This document shows positions 24,453-33,600 of a stretch of DNA of 64,000 nucleotides, piece by piece (within the stretch, counting starts at the first letter, position 1; each line of letters starts with the position of its first letter). A program made the position numbers and the translations under genes. Source of the stretch: DASWNP01 sp036399175 (GTDB lineage: Bacteria; Acidobacteriota; Blastocatellia; Pyrinomonadales; Pyrinomonadaceae); the NCBI GenBank assembly GCA_036399175.1, contig DASWNP010000025.1, positions 1 to 64,000 of the forward strand, written 5' to 3'. The notes under the pieces were generated by a model, which saw only the letters and a program-made list of their open reading frames with translations, had not been told where the DNA came from and searched no databases.

Positions 24453-25457
24453 TCAGCCTTCAAAAGCAGCTATGATGGCTTCAGCGAACTCCATCGTCTT
24501 GGCCTCGCCGCCGATGTCGCGCGTGCGCACTTTGCCCTCGGTGAAGACCTTGAGCATCGCACGCTCGATGCGGTCGGCGGCTTCGCGCTCGTCGAGGTAG
24601 CGCAGCATGAGGATGCCGGATTGGAGAAGCGCGGTCGGGTTGGCGATGCCCTGTCCGGCGATGTCGGGCGCTGAGCCGTGCACGGCCTCGAAGACCGCAC
24701 CCTGCTCGCCGATGTTCGCGCCGGGCACAAGGCCGAGTCCGCCGATGAGACCGGCGCACAAATCCGAGACGATGTCGCCGTAGAGGTTTTCGAGCAGCAT
24801 GATGTCGAACTGCTCGGGTCGCATGACGAGCTGCATGCAGGCGTTATCGACAATCTTGTCGTCGGCCTCAATCTCCGGGTAATTCTTCGACATCTTGTAG
24901 AAGCATTCGAGAAACAGGCCGTCCGAGAGCTTCATGATGTTGGCCTTATGAACGGCGGTGACTTTCTTTCGGCCTTCGCGCCGCGCGTACTCGAAGGCAA
25001 AATGCGCGACGCGCGTCGAGGCTTTCTCCGTGATGATTTTGATGCTCTCGACCACGCCGGGCACGACTACGTGCTCGATGCCCGAATAGAGGTCTTCCGT
25101 GTTTTCGCGCACGACGACGAGGTCAAGCTCCGGGTAGCGCGAGGGGACGTTCGGCAGAGCGCGGACGGGTCGAAGGTTGGCGTAGAGGTCGAGCGCTTTA
25201 CGCAGGCCGACGTTGACGGAGGTGAAGCCCTTGCCGACCGGCGTCGTGATAGGCCCTTTGAGAGCGACCTTGTTGCGCTTGATGGATTCGAGCAGGTCGT
25301 CGGGCAGCGTCGTCCCGTACTTCTCCAGAGCCTGCGCGCCCGCGTAGTGGGTCTCCCACTCGACCTGCGCGCCCGCCGCCTCGATGATTCGCACCACCGC
25401 CGAAGAGACTTCGGGGCCGATGCCGTCGCCCGGAATGAGTGTGATAGTATGTTTCAT
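24453..25457 (-). CDS. NAD-type isocitrate dehydrogenase (isocitrate/isopropylmalate dehydrogenase family)
   Basis: A 334-residue beta-decarboxylating dehydrogenase that most likely oxidises isocitrate to 2-oxoglutarate in the TCA cycle. Family motifs: ITLIPGDGIGPEV at 5-17, VVVRENTEDLYSGIEH (the substrate-specific loop with NTEDLY-G-E typical of isocitrate rather than isopropylmalate enzymes), KANIMKLSDGLF with the catalytic lysine, LLENLYGDIVSDL and AVFEAVHGSAPDIAGQGIANPTA. It is of the short, mitochondrial-like IDH3 type, about 335 residues, not the 415-residue NADP enzyme. Transcribed alone: a repeat element lies 2 bp upstream of its start and a terminator downstream. The ATG is so close to the repeat that its leader is made of repeat sequence. 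Confidence 0.9.
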   Translation of the reverse strand: MKHTITLIPGDGIGPEVSSAVVRIIEAAGAQVEWETHYAGAQALEKYGTTLPDDLLESIKRNKVALKGPITTPVGKGFTSVNVGLRKALDLYANLRPVRALPNVPSRYPELDLVVVRENTEDLYSGIEHVVVPGVVESIKIITEKASTRVAHFAFEYARREGRKKVTAVHKANIMKLSDGLFLECFYKMSKNYPEIEADDKIVDNACMQLVMRPEQFDIMLLENLYGDIVSDLCAGLIGGLGLVPGANIGEQGAVFEAVHGSAPDIAGQGIANPTALLQSGILMLRYLDEREAADRIERAMLKVFTEGKVRTRDIGGEAKTMEFAEAIIAAFEG

Positions 25458-25458
25458 A

Positions 25459-25545
25459 TTAGCAATCAGCTTTCAGCTTTTCAGCAGTCAGCCAGTACTG
25501 CTTGAAGATTAAGCAGCCAGCTTCCGGCTGAAAGCTGATTGCTAA
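25459..25545. repeat. Intergenic inverted repeat, AGCAATCAGCTTTCAGC theme
   Basis: Perfect 19-bp outer arms (25459-25477 and 25527-25545; TTAGCAATCAGCTTTCAGC and its complement) enclose further related units (TTTTCAGCAGTCAGC, AAGCAGCCAGC). It is built like the other tandem-unit palindromes in the window but with its own unit. It lies between divergent icd-type and thiO genes. Confidence 0.75.
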
Positions 25546-25593
25546 CGGGCTAACCGCTTTTGAATTTGTTGCATCATACCAGCAGTTTTCCGA

Positions 25594-26805
25594 ATGCGAA
25601 ACAGGGAAGAGTTCAGGGATACGGCTGATGCGGTCGTCGTCGGCGGGGGCGCGATTGGTCTGGCGGTGGCGCGCGAGCTTGGACTGAGGGGTTTGAGCGT
25701 CGTCGTGGTTGAGCGCGGGAAGCTCGGCGAAGAGGCTTCGCACGCCGCCGCAGGGATGCTCGCGCCGCAGGCCGAGGCCGATTGTGCCGACGATTTCTTC
25801 CGACTCCAGGCGACAGGCCGCGACTTCTATCCGACCTTCGCCCAAGCCCTCCGCGAAGAGACGTTCTGCGACATCGAACTTGACCAGACGGGCACGCTCT
25901 ATCTCGCGCTCACAGATAAGGACGAAGAAGAGCTTGAAAGACGTTTCGCGTGGCAGACGGCGGCGGGGCTTTCGGTCGAGCGGCTGACGACGGAGAATGC
26001 GCGCCTGCTTGAGCCCGCTCTTTCGCCGCGCGTGCGCTTCGCGCTCAGGTTTCCGAACGACTGGCAGGTGGAGAACAGGCGGCTCACGACGGCGCTCGCC
26101 GAGTCGCTGAAGGTCTACGGCGTGCGCGCCTGGGCTGACACTCCGGCGGCGGCGCTGCACGTCGAAGGCGGGCGCATCGCGGGCGTCAGAGTTTTGAACG
26201 GCTATCTTTCGACACGCACGGTCGTCCTGGCGGCCGGTGCGTGGAGTTCGCGGATTCCGTTCGCCGAAGGCGCGGGCGAAAGGATTGCGGGCGTCGCCGC
26301 CGAGCGTTTGCAGCACCCGCGAGTCGAGCCCGTGCGCGGGCAGATGCTCTGCTTCAATCCGCGCCCGTCGATTATTCAACTGATGCGAAACGGCCACGTC
26401 GTCTACACGCGTCGAGGCTACGTCGTGCCGCGACGCGACGGGCGACTGCTCGCCGGTTCGACTACAGAGCGCGTCGGGTTCGACAAGTCTGTGACGGGCG
26501 CGGGTCTTCAAGCGCTCGTCGAGCAGGCGCTTGAGATTGCGCCCGGCATCGCCGACCTGAGCCTGCAAGCGACGTGGGCTGGCCTTCGTCCGTGCGCCGA
26601 GGACGAGCAGCCGCTCATCGGCGCGTCTGCGGAAGCGCGCGGCCTCTTCTACGCCACCGCACACTACCGCAACGGCATCCTGCTCGCGCCCTTGACGGGC
26701 AAGCTTCTGGCGGAGATGATTGTCGATGGCCGCACGTCGCCCTTGCTCGACGCTTTTACTCCCCAGCGTTTCCAACACGCCGCCACAGTTTCAGACGGAG
26801 CATAA
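25594..26805 (+). CDS. thiO: Glycine oxidase ThiO
   Basis: An FAD-dependent amine oxidase, 403 residues, that converts glycine to the imine used in making the thiazole of thiamine. Seen: the N-terminal dinucleotide fold ADAVVVGGGAIGLAVARELGLRG with the acidic end VVVVERG, the ASHAAAGMLAPQAEAD segment typical of ThiO, and the C-terminal WAGLRPCAEDEQPLIG and YRNGILLAPLTGKLLAEMI motifs. Length is slightly above the usual 370. No other thi gene is in the window; the gene is followed at once by a thioredoxin-fold gene and part of its end is duplicated to form the leader of that gene. Confidence 0.9.
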   Translation: MRNREEFRDTADAVVVGGGAIGLAVARELGLRGLSVVVVERGKLGEEASHAAAGMLAPQAEADCADDFFRLQATGRDFYPTFAQALREETFCDIELDQTGTLYLALTDKDEEELERRFAWQTAAGLSVERLTTENARLLEPALSPRVRFALRFPNDWQVENRRLTTALAESLKVYGVRAWADTPAAALHVEGGRIAGVRVLNGYLSTRTVVLAAGAWSSRIPFAEGAGERIAGVAAERLQHPRVEPVRGQMLCFNPRPSIIQLMRNGHVVYTRRGYVVPRRDGRLLAGSTTERVGFDKSVTGAGLQALVEQALEIAPGIADLSLQATWAGLRPCAEDEQPLIGASAEARGLFYATAHYRNGILLAPLTGKLLAEMIVDGRTSPLLDAFTPQRFQHAATVSDGA

Positions 26806-26836
26806 GTCTTCGTTTCACACGGAGAGTAAGTCTTCT
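26789..26836 (+). repeat. 24-bp tandem duplication at the thiO stop
   Basis: Two adjacent 24-bp units (26789-26812 and 26813-26836) agree at about 20 positions. The first spans the thiO stop codon; the second supplies the GGAGAG ribosome binding site of the next gene. Confidence 0.65.
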
Positions 26837-28234
26837 ATGAGAATGCTTTTATCCCTCGTCCTCTCTGCACGACGTATAGGCGCAGGCGCTCCGGCAGCAG
26901 TCGCAGTCGCAGCAGCCGTAGCGTTCGCCTTCGCGTCCGCTCCGATTGTTCGCGCGCAGGCGAGGCCGCAAAGAGTCGTCGCCGCCGAGGCTGCATCTTC
27001 CTCGTCGCAGCCCAACGCGGGAGGCTCAAACGCGCTTGCGCTCTATGAAGAGGCCGCCGGTTATTCGCGCAGGAAGTTCGCGGAGTTCAGGGAGAAGAAC
27101 GTGCCCTTCGACCAGAAGCTGCACGACAAGACCATGCAGGAGGAACGAGACCTCGCTCTCAGAAACGCCGCCGTGCTCGCCGCTCGCGGGCCGCTCAAAG
27201 GCTCTGACCTCTATTACCTCGGCATGCTCTACCAGCTTTCGGATAGACCCGAAGGCGCGGTCGATTCGATGCGCCGCTTCGTCGCCGAGAATGCGGACGC
27301 CGCGCCCGAAATCTTGCAGAGCGCGCATCGCGTGCTCATCGCGCAGGCCGTCAAGGTAGGGCTGATTGAAGAAGCGGAGAAGTCACTCGCGGCCTACGCG
27401 CGTCTTGAGCCGCAGAAGGCGAACGAGCGCTACCGTCTGGAAAACGCTCTGGCCGGAGCTTACTACCGCAAGCGCGAGTTCGAGCGCGCCGCGCCGCACG
27501 CCGTTGAGTCGTACAAATACGCCAAGCTCGCCTACGCCAAAGCCACCAACTTTCAGCAGCGCGACGAAGTGCTCTACAACGCAGGGCTGGTCGTCGCCGA
27601 CATCCATTTGAAACTCAAGCGGCGCGACGAGGCCGTCCAAACGATGCAGGAGTTGCGCACGCTCGGTCTCTCCTATCCTTCCGCAGAGCTTTACAGCAAA
27701 GCCACCGGCATGCTCGAACGCTACGGCGAGACGGTTGACCCCGCAAAGGCCGACGCCGCGCTGCCGCGAAACACCGTGCCCGCGCCCGACTTCGTCGCCA
27801 CACAATGGATTGACCAGCAGCCCCTGAAGCTCTCAGACCTTCGCGGTCAGGTCGTGCTTCTCGACTTCTGGGCGACGTGGTGCGGCCCCTGCCAGTTGAC
27901 GATTCCGAAGCTCAACAGCCTGCACAAAAAGTACAAGGACAAAGGACTCACAATCCTCGGACTGACGCGCTTCTACGGCGAAGGCGGCGGGCGTCCGTTG
28001 AACACCACCGAGGAGCTTGAATTTCTGCGCCAGTTCAAGAAGCGCTACGGCATCGGCTACGGCTTCGTCATCGCCGACGCTGAGGAGAACCGCGACGCCT
28101 TCGGCGTCTCCGCCCTCCCGACCGCCGTCCTCATCGACAAGCGAGGCTCAGTCCGCCACATCATCACCGGCGTCTATCCCGGCAGCGACGAAGAACTCGC
28201 CTCGATGATTAAGAGACTGATTCAAGAACCGTAA
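26837..28234 (+). CDS. Exported TPR-like protein with C-terminal TlpA-type thioredoxin domain
   Basis: A 465-residue protein. ATG 26837 follows GGAGAG; the next 40 residues form an alanine-rich signal peptide ending near VRAQA. Residues about 90-300 are helical repeats of TPR character (LYYLGMLYQLSDRPEGAVDSMRRFV; YNAGLVVADIHLKLKRRDEAVQTM). Residues about 320-465 are a thioredoxin domain of the TlpA/ResA group with FWATWCGPCQLTIP (active-site cysteines near 349 and 352) and the cis-proline region VSALPTAVLIDKRG. Likely a periplasmic reductase or disulfide-handling protein, with the next gene supplying electrons. The stop codon is formed by the first unit of a palindromic repeat. Confidence 0.87.
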   Translation: MRMLLSLVLSARRIGAGAPAAVAVAAAVAFAFASAPIVRAQARPQRVVAAEAASSSSQPNAGGSNALALYEEAAGYSRRKFAEFREKNVPFDQKLHDKTMQEERDLALRNAAVLAARGPLKGSDLYYLGMLYQLSDRPEGAVDSMRRFVAENADAAPEILQSAHRVLIAQAVKVGLIEEAEKSLAAYARLEPQKANERYRLENALAGAYYRKREFERAAPHAVESYKYAKLAYAKATNFQQRDEVLYNAGLVVADIHLKLKRRDEAVQTMQELRTLGLSYPSAELYSKATGMLERYGETVDPAKADAALPRNTVPAPDFVATQWIDQQPLKLSDLRGQVVLLDFWATWCGPCQLTIPKLNSLHKKYKDKGLTILGLTRFYGEGGGRPLNTTEELEFLRQFKKRYGIGYGFVIADAEENRDAFGVSALPTAVLIDKRGSVRHIITGVYPGSDEELASMIKRLIQEP

Positions 28235-28366
28235 ATCGTAAAAGCCGTAAATCGTGAATCGTAAATCGTAAATAGTGAAAGACAGGTCTGAGCTATTTAC
28301 GTTTGACCATTCACCATTCCCCCGGTCTTTCTATTCACGATTCACGATTCACGATTTACGGCTTTT
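28231..28366. repeat. Intergenic inverted repeat, TAAATCGT/TGAATCGT theme
   Basis: Arms 28240-28283 and 28325-28366 pair over about 42 bases with few mismatches; each is a tandem run of TAAATCG/TGAATCG units. The TAA stop of the upstream gene (28232-28234) falls in the first unit, and the right arm supplies a possible -35 box for the next gene. Confidence 0.85.
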
Positions 28367-28383
28367 CGTCGTTTTGTTGTAAT
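28355..28383 (+). promoter_or_regulatory. Promoter candidate for the CcdA-thioredoxin gene
   Basis: TTTACG (28355-28360) and TGTAAT (28378-28383) are 17 bases apart. The -35 element lies in the right arm of the repeat. The start codon follows 12 bases after the -10, leaving almost no leader and no ribosome binding site. Confidence 0.45.
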
Positions 28384-28395
28384 CTCTAAGCTGTT

Positions 28396-29682
28396 ATGGA
28401 AGGTTCAAATATTACTGTTGCTTTGGCGTTCGTGGCGGGGCTGGCGTCGTTTCTGTCGCCGTGCGTGCTGCCGCTCGTGCCGGGTTATATCTCTCTGATT
28501 TCCGGCGTGAGCATCGAGCACCTGAAGGGCGAGGACGGGTCGCAGAGGGCTGCGCGGCGCGCGGTCGTCGTCAACTCGCTGGCCTTCAACGCGGGGCTCT
28601 CCATCATCTTCCTCGCGCTCGGCGCGGCGGCTGGCTGGATTGGCGCGGCGGTGCTCTCGAACCCTTACGTGCGTATCATCGGCGGGCTCGTCATCATCGC
28701 CTTCGGCTTGCAGTTGATAGGCATTCTGAAAATCCGCGCGCTCTACAGCGACACGCGCAAGTTCTCAAGCGAGAAGCCGCGCGGCCCGCTCGGCGCGCTG
28801 ACTCTGGGGATGGCCTTCGCCGCCGGGTGGACGCCCTGCATCGGCCCCATCCTCGGCGGCATCATCGGGCTCGCGGCGACGAGCGGCGGCTGGCAAAGCG
28901 GTCTCATTCTCTCGGCCTTCTATTCGGCAGGGCTCGCCGTCCCTTTCCTCGTCACGGGCATTCTGCTCAATCAGTTCCTCGGCTTCTACACGTGGTTTCG
29001 ACGCCACCTGCACAAGGTAGAAGTCGTCTCCGGCATCATGCTCATCGCCATCGGCCTGCTCGTGATGAGTAACAACGTGGCGCGCATGGCGACTTTCTTC
29101 GCGCGTTACATCCCGAACGCCGAAGGCTGGGTGCAATCGTTAAGCAAAGAGCGCGCGACGCAGCAGCAGCAGCAGGCGGCGACAGGCAAGACTACTGCCG
29201 GAGCGCCCGCACAGACGACGACTGCGGCTGCATCAAACTCCTTCGCGCCCGCGCCCGACGTGGAGCTGAAGACTTTGGACGGGCAGCCGTTTCGCGTGAG
29301 CGACCTTCGCGGGCGAGTCGTGCTCCTGAATTTCTGGGCGACGTGGTGCGGCCCCTGCCGCTCGGAGATTCCGGAGCTGAACGCCATGAAGCGCGACCTC
29401 GAAGCGCGCGGCCTCTCGATTGTCGGCGTCTCGACCTACGACACGGCGGAAGATGTCAGGAATTTCTGGAAAGACATCCCGCAGGATTACAACATCGTGC
29501 TCGGCGACGAGGGCGCGGCCTCGAAGTTCGCCGTCGTCGGATTGCCGACCACATTCGTCATCGACCGCGAGGGTCGCGTCCGCGAAAAGATAATCGGCGA
29601 GCGCAACCGCGCCGGTTTTGAATCCGCCGTCCTGCCGCTGCTTGAAGAGGCGCAGGGCGCAACGGGCGCATCGCAGCCCTGA
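28396..29682 (+). CDS. CcdA/DsbD-like membrane electron carrier fused to a TlpA-type thioredoxin
   Basis: A 428-residue two-part protein. Residues 1-235 are a six-span CcdA domain that carries electrons across the inner membrane: FVAGLASFLSPCVLPLVPGY holds the first conserved cysteine, and FAAGWTPCIGPILGGIIGLA the second. A Gln/Ala/Thr-rich linker (about 255-285) leads to a periplasmic thioredoxin domain (290-425) with FWATWCGPCRSEIP and VVGLPTTFVIDREG. The fusion delivers electrons directly to its own thioredoxin, which could then reduce the exported thioredoxins encoded on either side, or apocytochrome c (no cytochrome genes are near). ATG 28396 has no clear ribosome binding site. Confidence 0.92.
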   Translation: MEGSNITVALAFVAGLASFLSPCVLPLVPGYISLISGVSIEHLKGEDGSQRAARRAVVVNSLAFNAGLSIIFLALGAAAGWIGAAVLSNPYVRIIGGLVIIAFGLQLIGILKIRALYSDTRKFSSEKPRGPLGALTLGMAFAAGWTPCIGPILGGIIGLAATSGGWQSGLILSAFYSAGLAVPFLVTGILLNQFLGFYTWFRRHLHKVEVVSGIMLIAIGLLVMSNNVARMATFFARYIPNAEGWVQSLSKERATQQQQQAATGKTTAGAPAQTTTAAASNSFAPAPDVELKTLDGQPFRVSDLRGRVVLLNFWATWCGPCRSEIPELNAMKRDLEARGLSIVGVSTYDTAEDVRNFWKDIPQDYNIVLGDEGAASKFAVVGLPTTFVIDREGRVREKIIGERNRAGFESAVLPLLEEAQGATGASQP

Positions 29683-29739
29683 AAAGGCGCTCGATAACTG
29701 TCAAAGCCCTCCACGTTGGTTCTGATTGGAGTTGATTCG

Positions 29740-30477
29740 ATGTCTAAGAAGCTCGCCCTGATTTTCGCTCTCGCTTTCGCCTTCTCGTTGACGAGCGCCG
29801 TGATAGTCCGCGCGCAGAACGCGCAGCAGAAGACGCCCACGCCCGCGCCCGCGCCGACGGTCGCCGCCACCACAGCACCGGCGCAGACCGGCACGATGTT
29901 GACGCGCACGGCCGACGGCCACGAGTACGCGCCGATACTTGAGAAGACGCTCAACTACAAAGACTGGACGCTCAAGAGCCTGAAGGACGGCTCGCCCGTC
30001 AATCTTCGCCAGTGGGCGAAAGGCAAAAAGCTCGTCCTCGTCGTCTACTACGCGCCCTGGTGCGGCAACTGGAAGATGGAAGCGCCTGTCGTCGCGCGTC
30101 TCTACGAGAAATACAAGGCGCACGGCTTCGACGTGATTGCCGTCAACGAGTACGGCTCGCAGGAAGAGGCCAAAGCCTTCTTCGGCGCGGCGGGCGCTCC
30201 CTACACGGTGGTCGTCGAATCCGAAGGGCGCGAGGCGCGCGAGCAGACCGCGCATTACACCTACCGGCAGGCTTCGGGCGACCCGCGTCGCTGGGGCTCG
30301 CCCTTCAACATCTTTCTCGAACCCGCCACGCTCAAGAAGACCGGCGACGTGCTCGCGGAGAAAGCTCTCATCGTCGGCGGCGAGTTGATAGAGAAGGACG
30401 CAGAGCAGTTCATCCGCCAGCGTCTCGGGTTGGCCGCGCAGGCCAGCGTCGAGCAGTGTGAGCAGAAGACCCTTTAG
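29740..30477 (+). CDS. Exported thioredoxin-fold protein with a single active-site cysteine
   Basis: A 245-residue protein. ATG 29740 follows GGAG at eight bases; a signal peptide (MSKKLALIFALAFAFSLTSA...VRA) is followed by a Pro/Thr/Ala linker and a thioredoxin fold (about 70-165): LVLVVYYAPWCGNWKMEAPVV. The CxxC site reads C-G-N-W, so the resolving cysteine is missing; the only other cysteine seen is near the C-terminus (EQCEQKTL). That predicts a one-cysteine or non-redox role, or disulfide exchange with the preceding CcdA-thioredoxin protein, whose gene ends 57 bp upstream. The partner and substrate are unknown. Confidence 0.8.
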   Translation: MSKKLALIFALAFAFSLTSAVIVRAQNAQQKTPTPAPAPTVAATTAPAQTGTMLTRTADGHEYAPILEKTLNYKDWTLKSLKDGSPVNLRQWAKGKKLVLVVYYAPWCGNWKMEAPVVARLYEKYKAHGFDVIAVNEYGSQEEAKAFFGAAGAPYTVVVESEGREAREQTAHYTYRQASGDPRRWGSPFNIFLEPATLKKTGDVLAEKALIVGGELIEKDAEQFIRQRLGLAAQASVEQCEQKTL

Positions 30478-30657
30478 TGTTAGAATACGAAGGCTGCAAA
30501 CGCCACAGGGCTGACACTGAAAGCACCGAGTCTTTCATTTCCGCATTAATGATTTAACTTCTCCCTTCGGGCGCGCGAAAGCTTGCGCTCGATAGCGTTA
30601 GCCAGTCACTCTCACTTCGGTTTATCAACGGAACAGAGTTTCCAGAGAGTTTCCTTT

Positions 30658-33600
30658 ATGTCTACCGCCTCGCAGACAAACGGGAGACCTGTGCGCCGCC
30701 ATCGCCGTCGCCGCAGGGCGTCAAGTCCCCTCTTCTCCCTTCTTCTCATTCTTTCAACCATCGTCGCCGCCTCTTTCGTCCTGCCGCGCGCGGGCGCGCA
30801 CATGATCGGCCAGCAGGGCGCTTTCGCTTCGAGTGTTGAAAGCAAAGCTTCGGGTGCGGAGTTTGTGCCCGGAGTTGTGCTGGTTCGTTTTCGCAAGGGA
30901 GCGGAGGCTCTCGGGGCTGCGCGGAAGGGCGAGCAGCAGAGAGTTTTAGCCTTGAACGAAGGAGAGGGCGGCGGTCGTGAAATCCGTGTGGTCGTCGAAC
31001 GCTTCGACGGCTCGGATTTGGTCGAAGGGCTGCGCCTTGCGCGCGTGCCCGCCGGAGATACGCTCGAAGCAATAGAAAAACTGCGCGAGCGCGCAGACGT
31101 GCTCTACGCCGAGCCGAACTACGTCCGTCGCAAGGATTCTACGACGCCGAACGACCCGCGCTTCCCGGAGCTTTGGGCGCTCAGAAACGCGGCGACGCCC
31201 AACTCGGACATCGACGCCGAAGCCGCCTGGGACACGACCACCGGCAGCCGCTCGGTAGTCGTCGGCGTGATTGACGAAGGCATCGACATCAATCATCCAG
31301 ACCTGCACGCGAACATCTGGCGCAACCCCGGCGAGACCGCCGCCAACGGCATCGACGACGACGGTAACGGCTACGCGGACGACCTTAACGGCTGGGACTT
31401 CCATCACAACGATGCTTCCGTCTACGATGGTGCGAGCATGGGCGGCAGTGGAGATTTTCACGGCACGCACGTCGCGGGCACAATCGGCGCGGTGGGCAAC
31501 AACGGCGTGGGCGTCGCGGGCGTCAACTGGCAAGTCAGTCTCATGTCTCTGAAGATTCTCGACGACGACGCCGAAGCGCCGAGCAGCGTCGCCGTCACCG
31601 TGCGCGCCTACAACTACGCGAAGCAGATGCGCGACCTCTACCTGAGTTCCGGCGGGACGCGCGGCGCGAACCTGCGCATCCTTAATAACAGCTACGGCGG
31701 AGGCGGGCGCTCGCAGGCCGAGATTGAAGCCATCGGCGCGCTCGCCGACGCGGGCATCCTCTTCGTCGCCTCGGCGGGCAACAACGCCCGCGACAACGAC
31801 CGCTTCCCACACTACCCTTCAAACTACGAGCTGCCCAACGTCATCGCCGTCGCTTCGACCGGCCACAGCAATTCGCTCTCGTCGCACTTCTCGAACTACG
31901 GCAAGCGAACGGTTCACATGGCCGCGCCCGGCGAAAATATCCTCAGCACTCTTCCCGAAGGCCAGTACGGCACGATGAACGGCACTTCGATGGCCGCGCC
32001 GCACGTCTCGGGCGCGGCGGCGCTTCTTTGCGCCGCGCACCCGAACATCTCTCTCGAACGCCTGCGCGCCGCGCTCATCTATAGCGGCGAGCAGTTCGGC
32101 GCATACAACATGACACTCGGCGGCAAGCGTCTGAACGCGCTCAGAGCCTTGCAGAACGCTTCGGAGACTGACTCGACGCCGCCCTCCGAGCCGCGCAACC
32201 TGCGCATCACGTCGCAGGACGGCATGCGTCTCACGCTCGAATGGATTGCGCCCGGCGACGACGCCGACTCTGGCCGCGCTTCGCTCTACGAGATTCGCTT
32301 CTCCGACACAGACCCTTCCGTCGGCTCGCAGTTCGACGCAGGCCGTCGTCTCGTCGCGCCGCTTCCCGAGTCGGCTGGAACCCTCCAGAGCGCCGTTGTC
32401 AGGATTCCCTTCCGACACCCATCAGGCTTCGTCGGCATACGCGCCCTAGACAACACCGGTAACAAAAGCTCGATTGCGAAGCTCGCCATCTCTCTCGACG
32501 TGAAGGTGGCTGACCCTTACGTCGTTTCCCAGTCGGGCGCGAGCGCGCTCTCGACGGGCGGCACGCCGCTCGGCCTCGTCGGCGACGATAAGCTTCAGAA
32601 GGATTACCCTCTGCCCTTCACCATCCCCTTCTTCGACGGGCAGTCAAACACCGTCACCATCTCGACCAACGGCGCGCTCTACTTCGCAAGCCCGCCGCCG
32701 CAGCTCCCCAACGGCAACGGAGACGACCCCTTCAGCTCCGTCGATAGACTCAACTCCTACGCCACCATCGCCGGTCTCTGGGACGACCTGCGCACAGACC
32801 GCCGCCCCGGCGACGACATCTACGTCGTCCGCCCGGACGACGACCGCATCATCTTTCGTTGGCAGGCCGTCACCTACGACAGCCTGCTCGCCGACGGCAC
32901 TTCGCGCGGCGAGAATCCCGTCAGCTTCGAGATTGAACTCAGGCGCGATGGCACGATTATCTATCGCTACGGCGAAGGCAACAGAAAACTCAAGCCCGTC
33001 GTCGGCCTCTCCGGCGGCGAGCCGGACTCGTACGTCGTCGATTCACACACCTCCGAGTCGTCTCTCAAAGATTTGACCGATGCTCCGACCGTCACCTTCA
33101 CCCGGCGCGAGCCCGGCCCCTCGACCGCTCAGGCCGACCTCTACATAACCAAGCGTGCCACCGAGGTCGGTACGCCGGGGCAGCAGATTACGTACACGCT
33201 CGACGTTGGCAATCGTGGGCCGCTCGGCACGTCGAACGTCGTCATCACCGACACTCTGCCCGAAGGCACCGTCTTCGTTTCCTGTAGCGGCTACAACTGC
33301 GTCGCGCCCGCGCCCGGCGCTCACGGCACCGTCACCTTCACGATAGCTAATCTCCCGCCGAGCATGGTCGCGACCAACACCATCGTCGTCCGCGTGACGA
33401 CGGCTCCGGTCGGCATCCTCAAAAACACGGCGACCGTCTCCAGCCCACGCACTGACCCGAACCCTTCGGACAACACCGCGACGGCCTCGACCGAAATCCG
33501 TCAGGATATGATTCTGCCTGCGCCGACCTTCTCTGTGCCCGGCGGAACTTATGACGAGCCCATGTTCGTCCAGATTCATGCCGCCGACGTCAGCCATACC

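Noticed and set aside
28231..28366. A CRISPR array reading of the tandem TAAATCGT units
   Set aside because: Units are 7-8 nt, degenerate and adjacent with no spacers, and arms are inverted. No cas gene is present.
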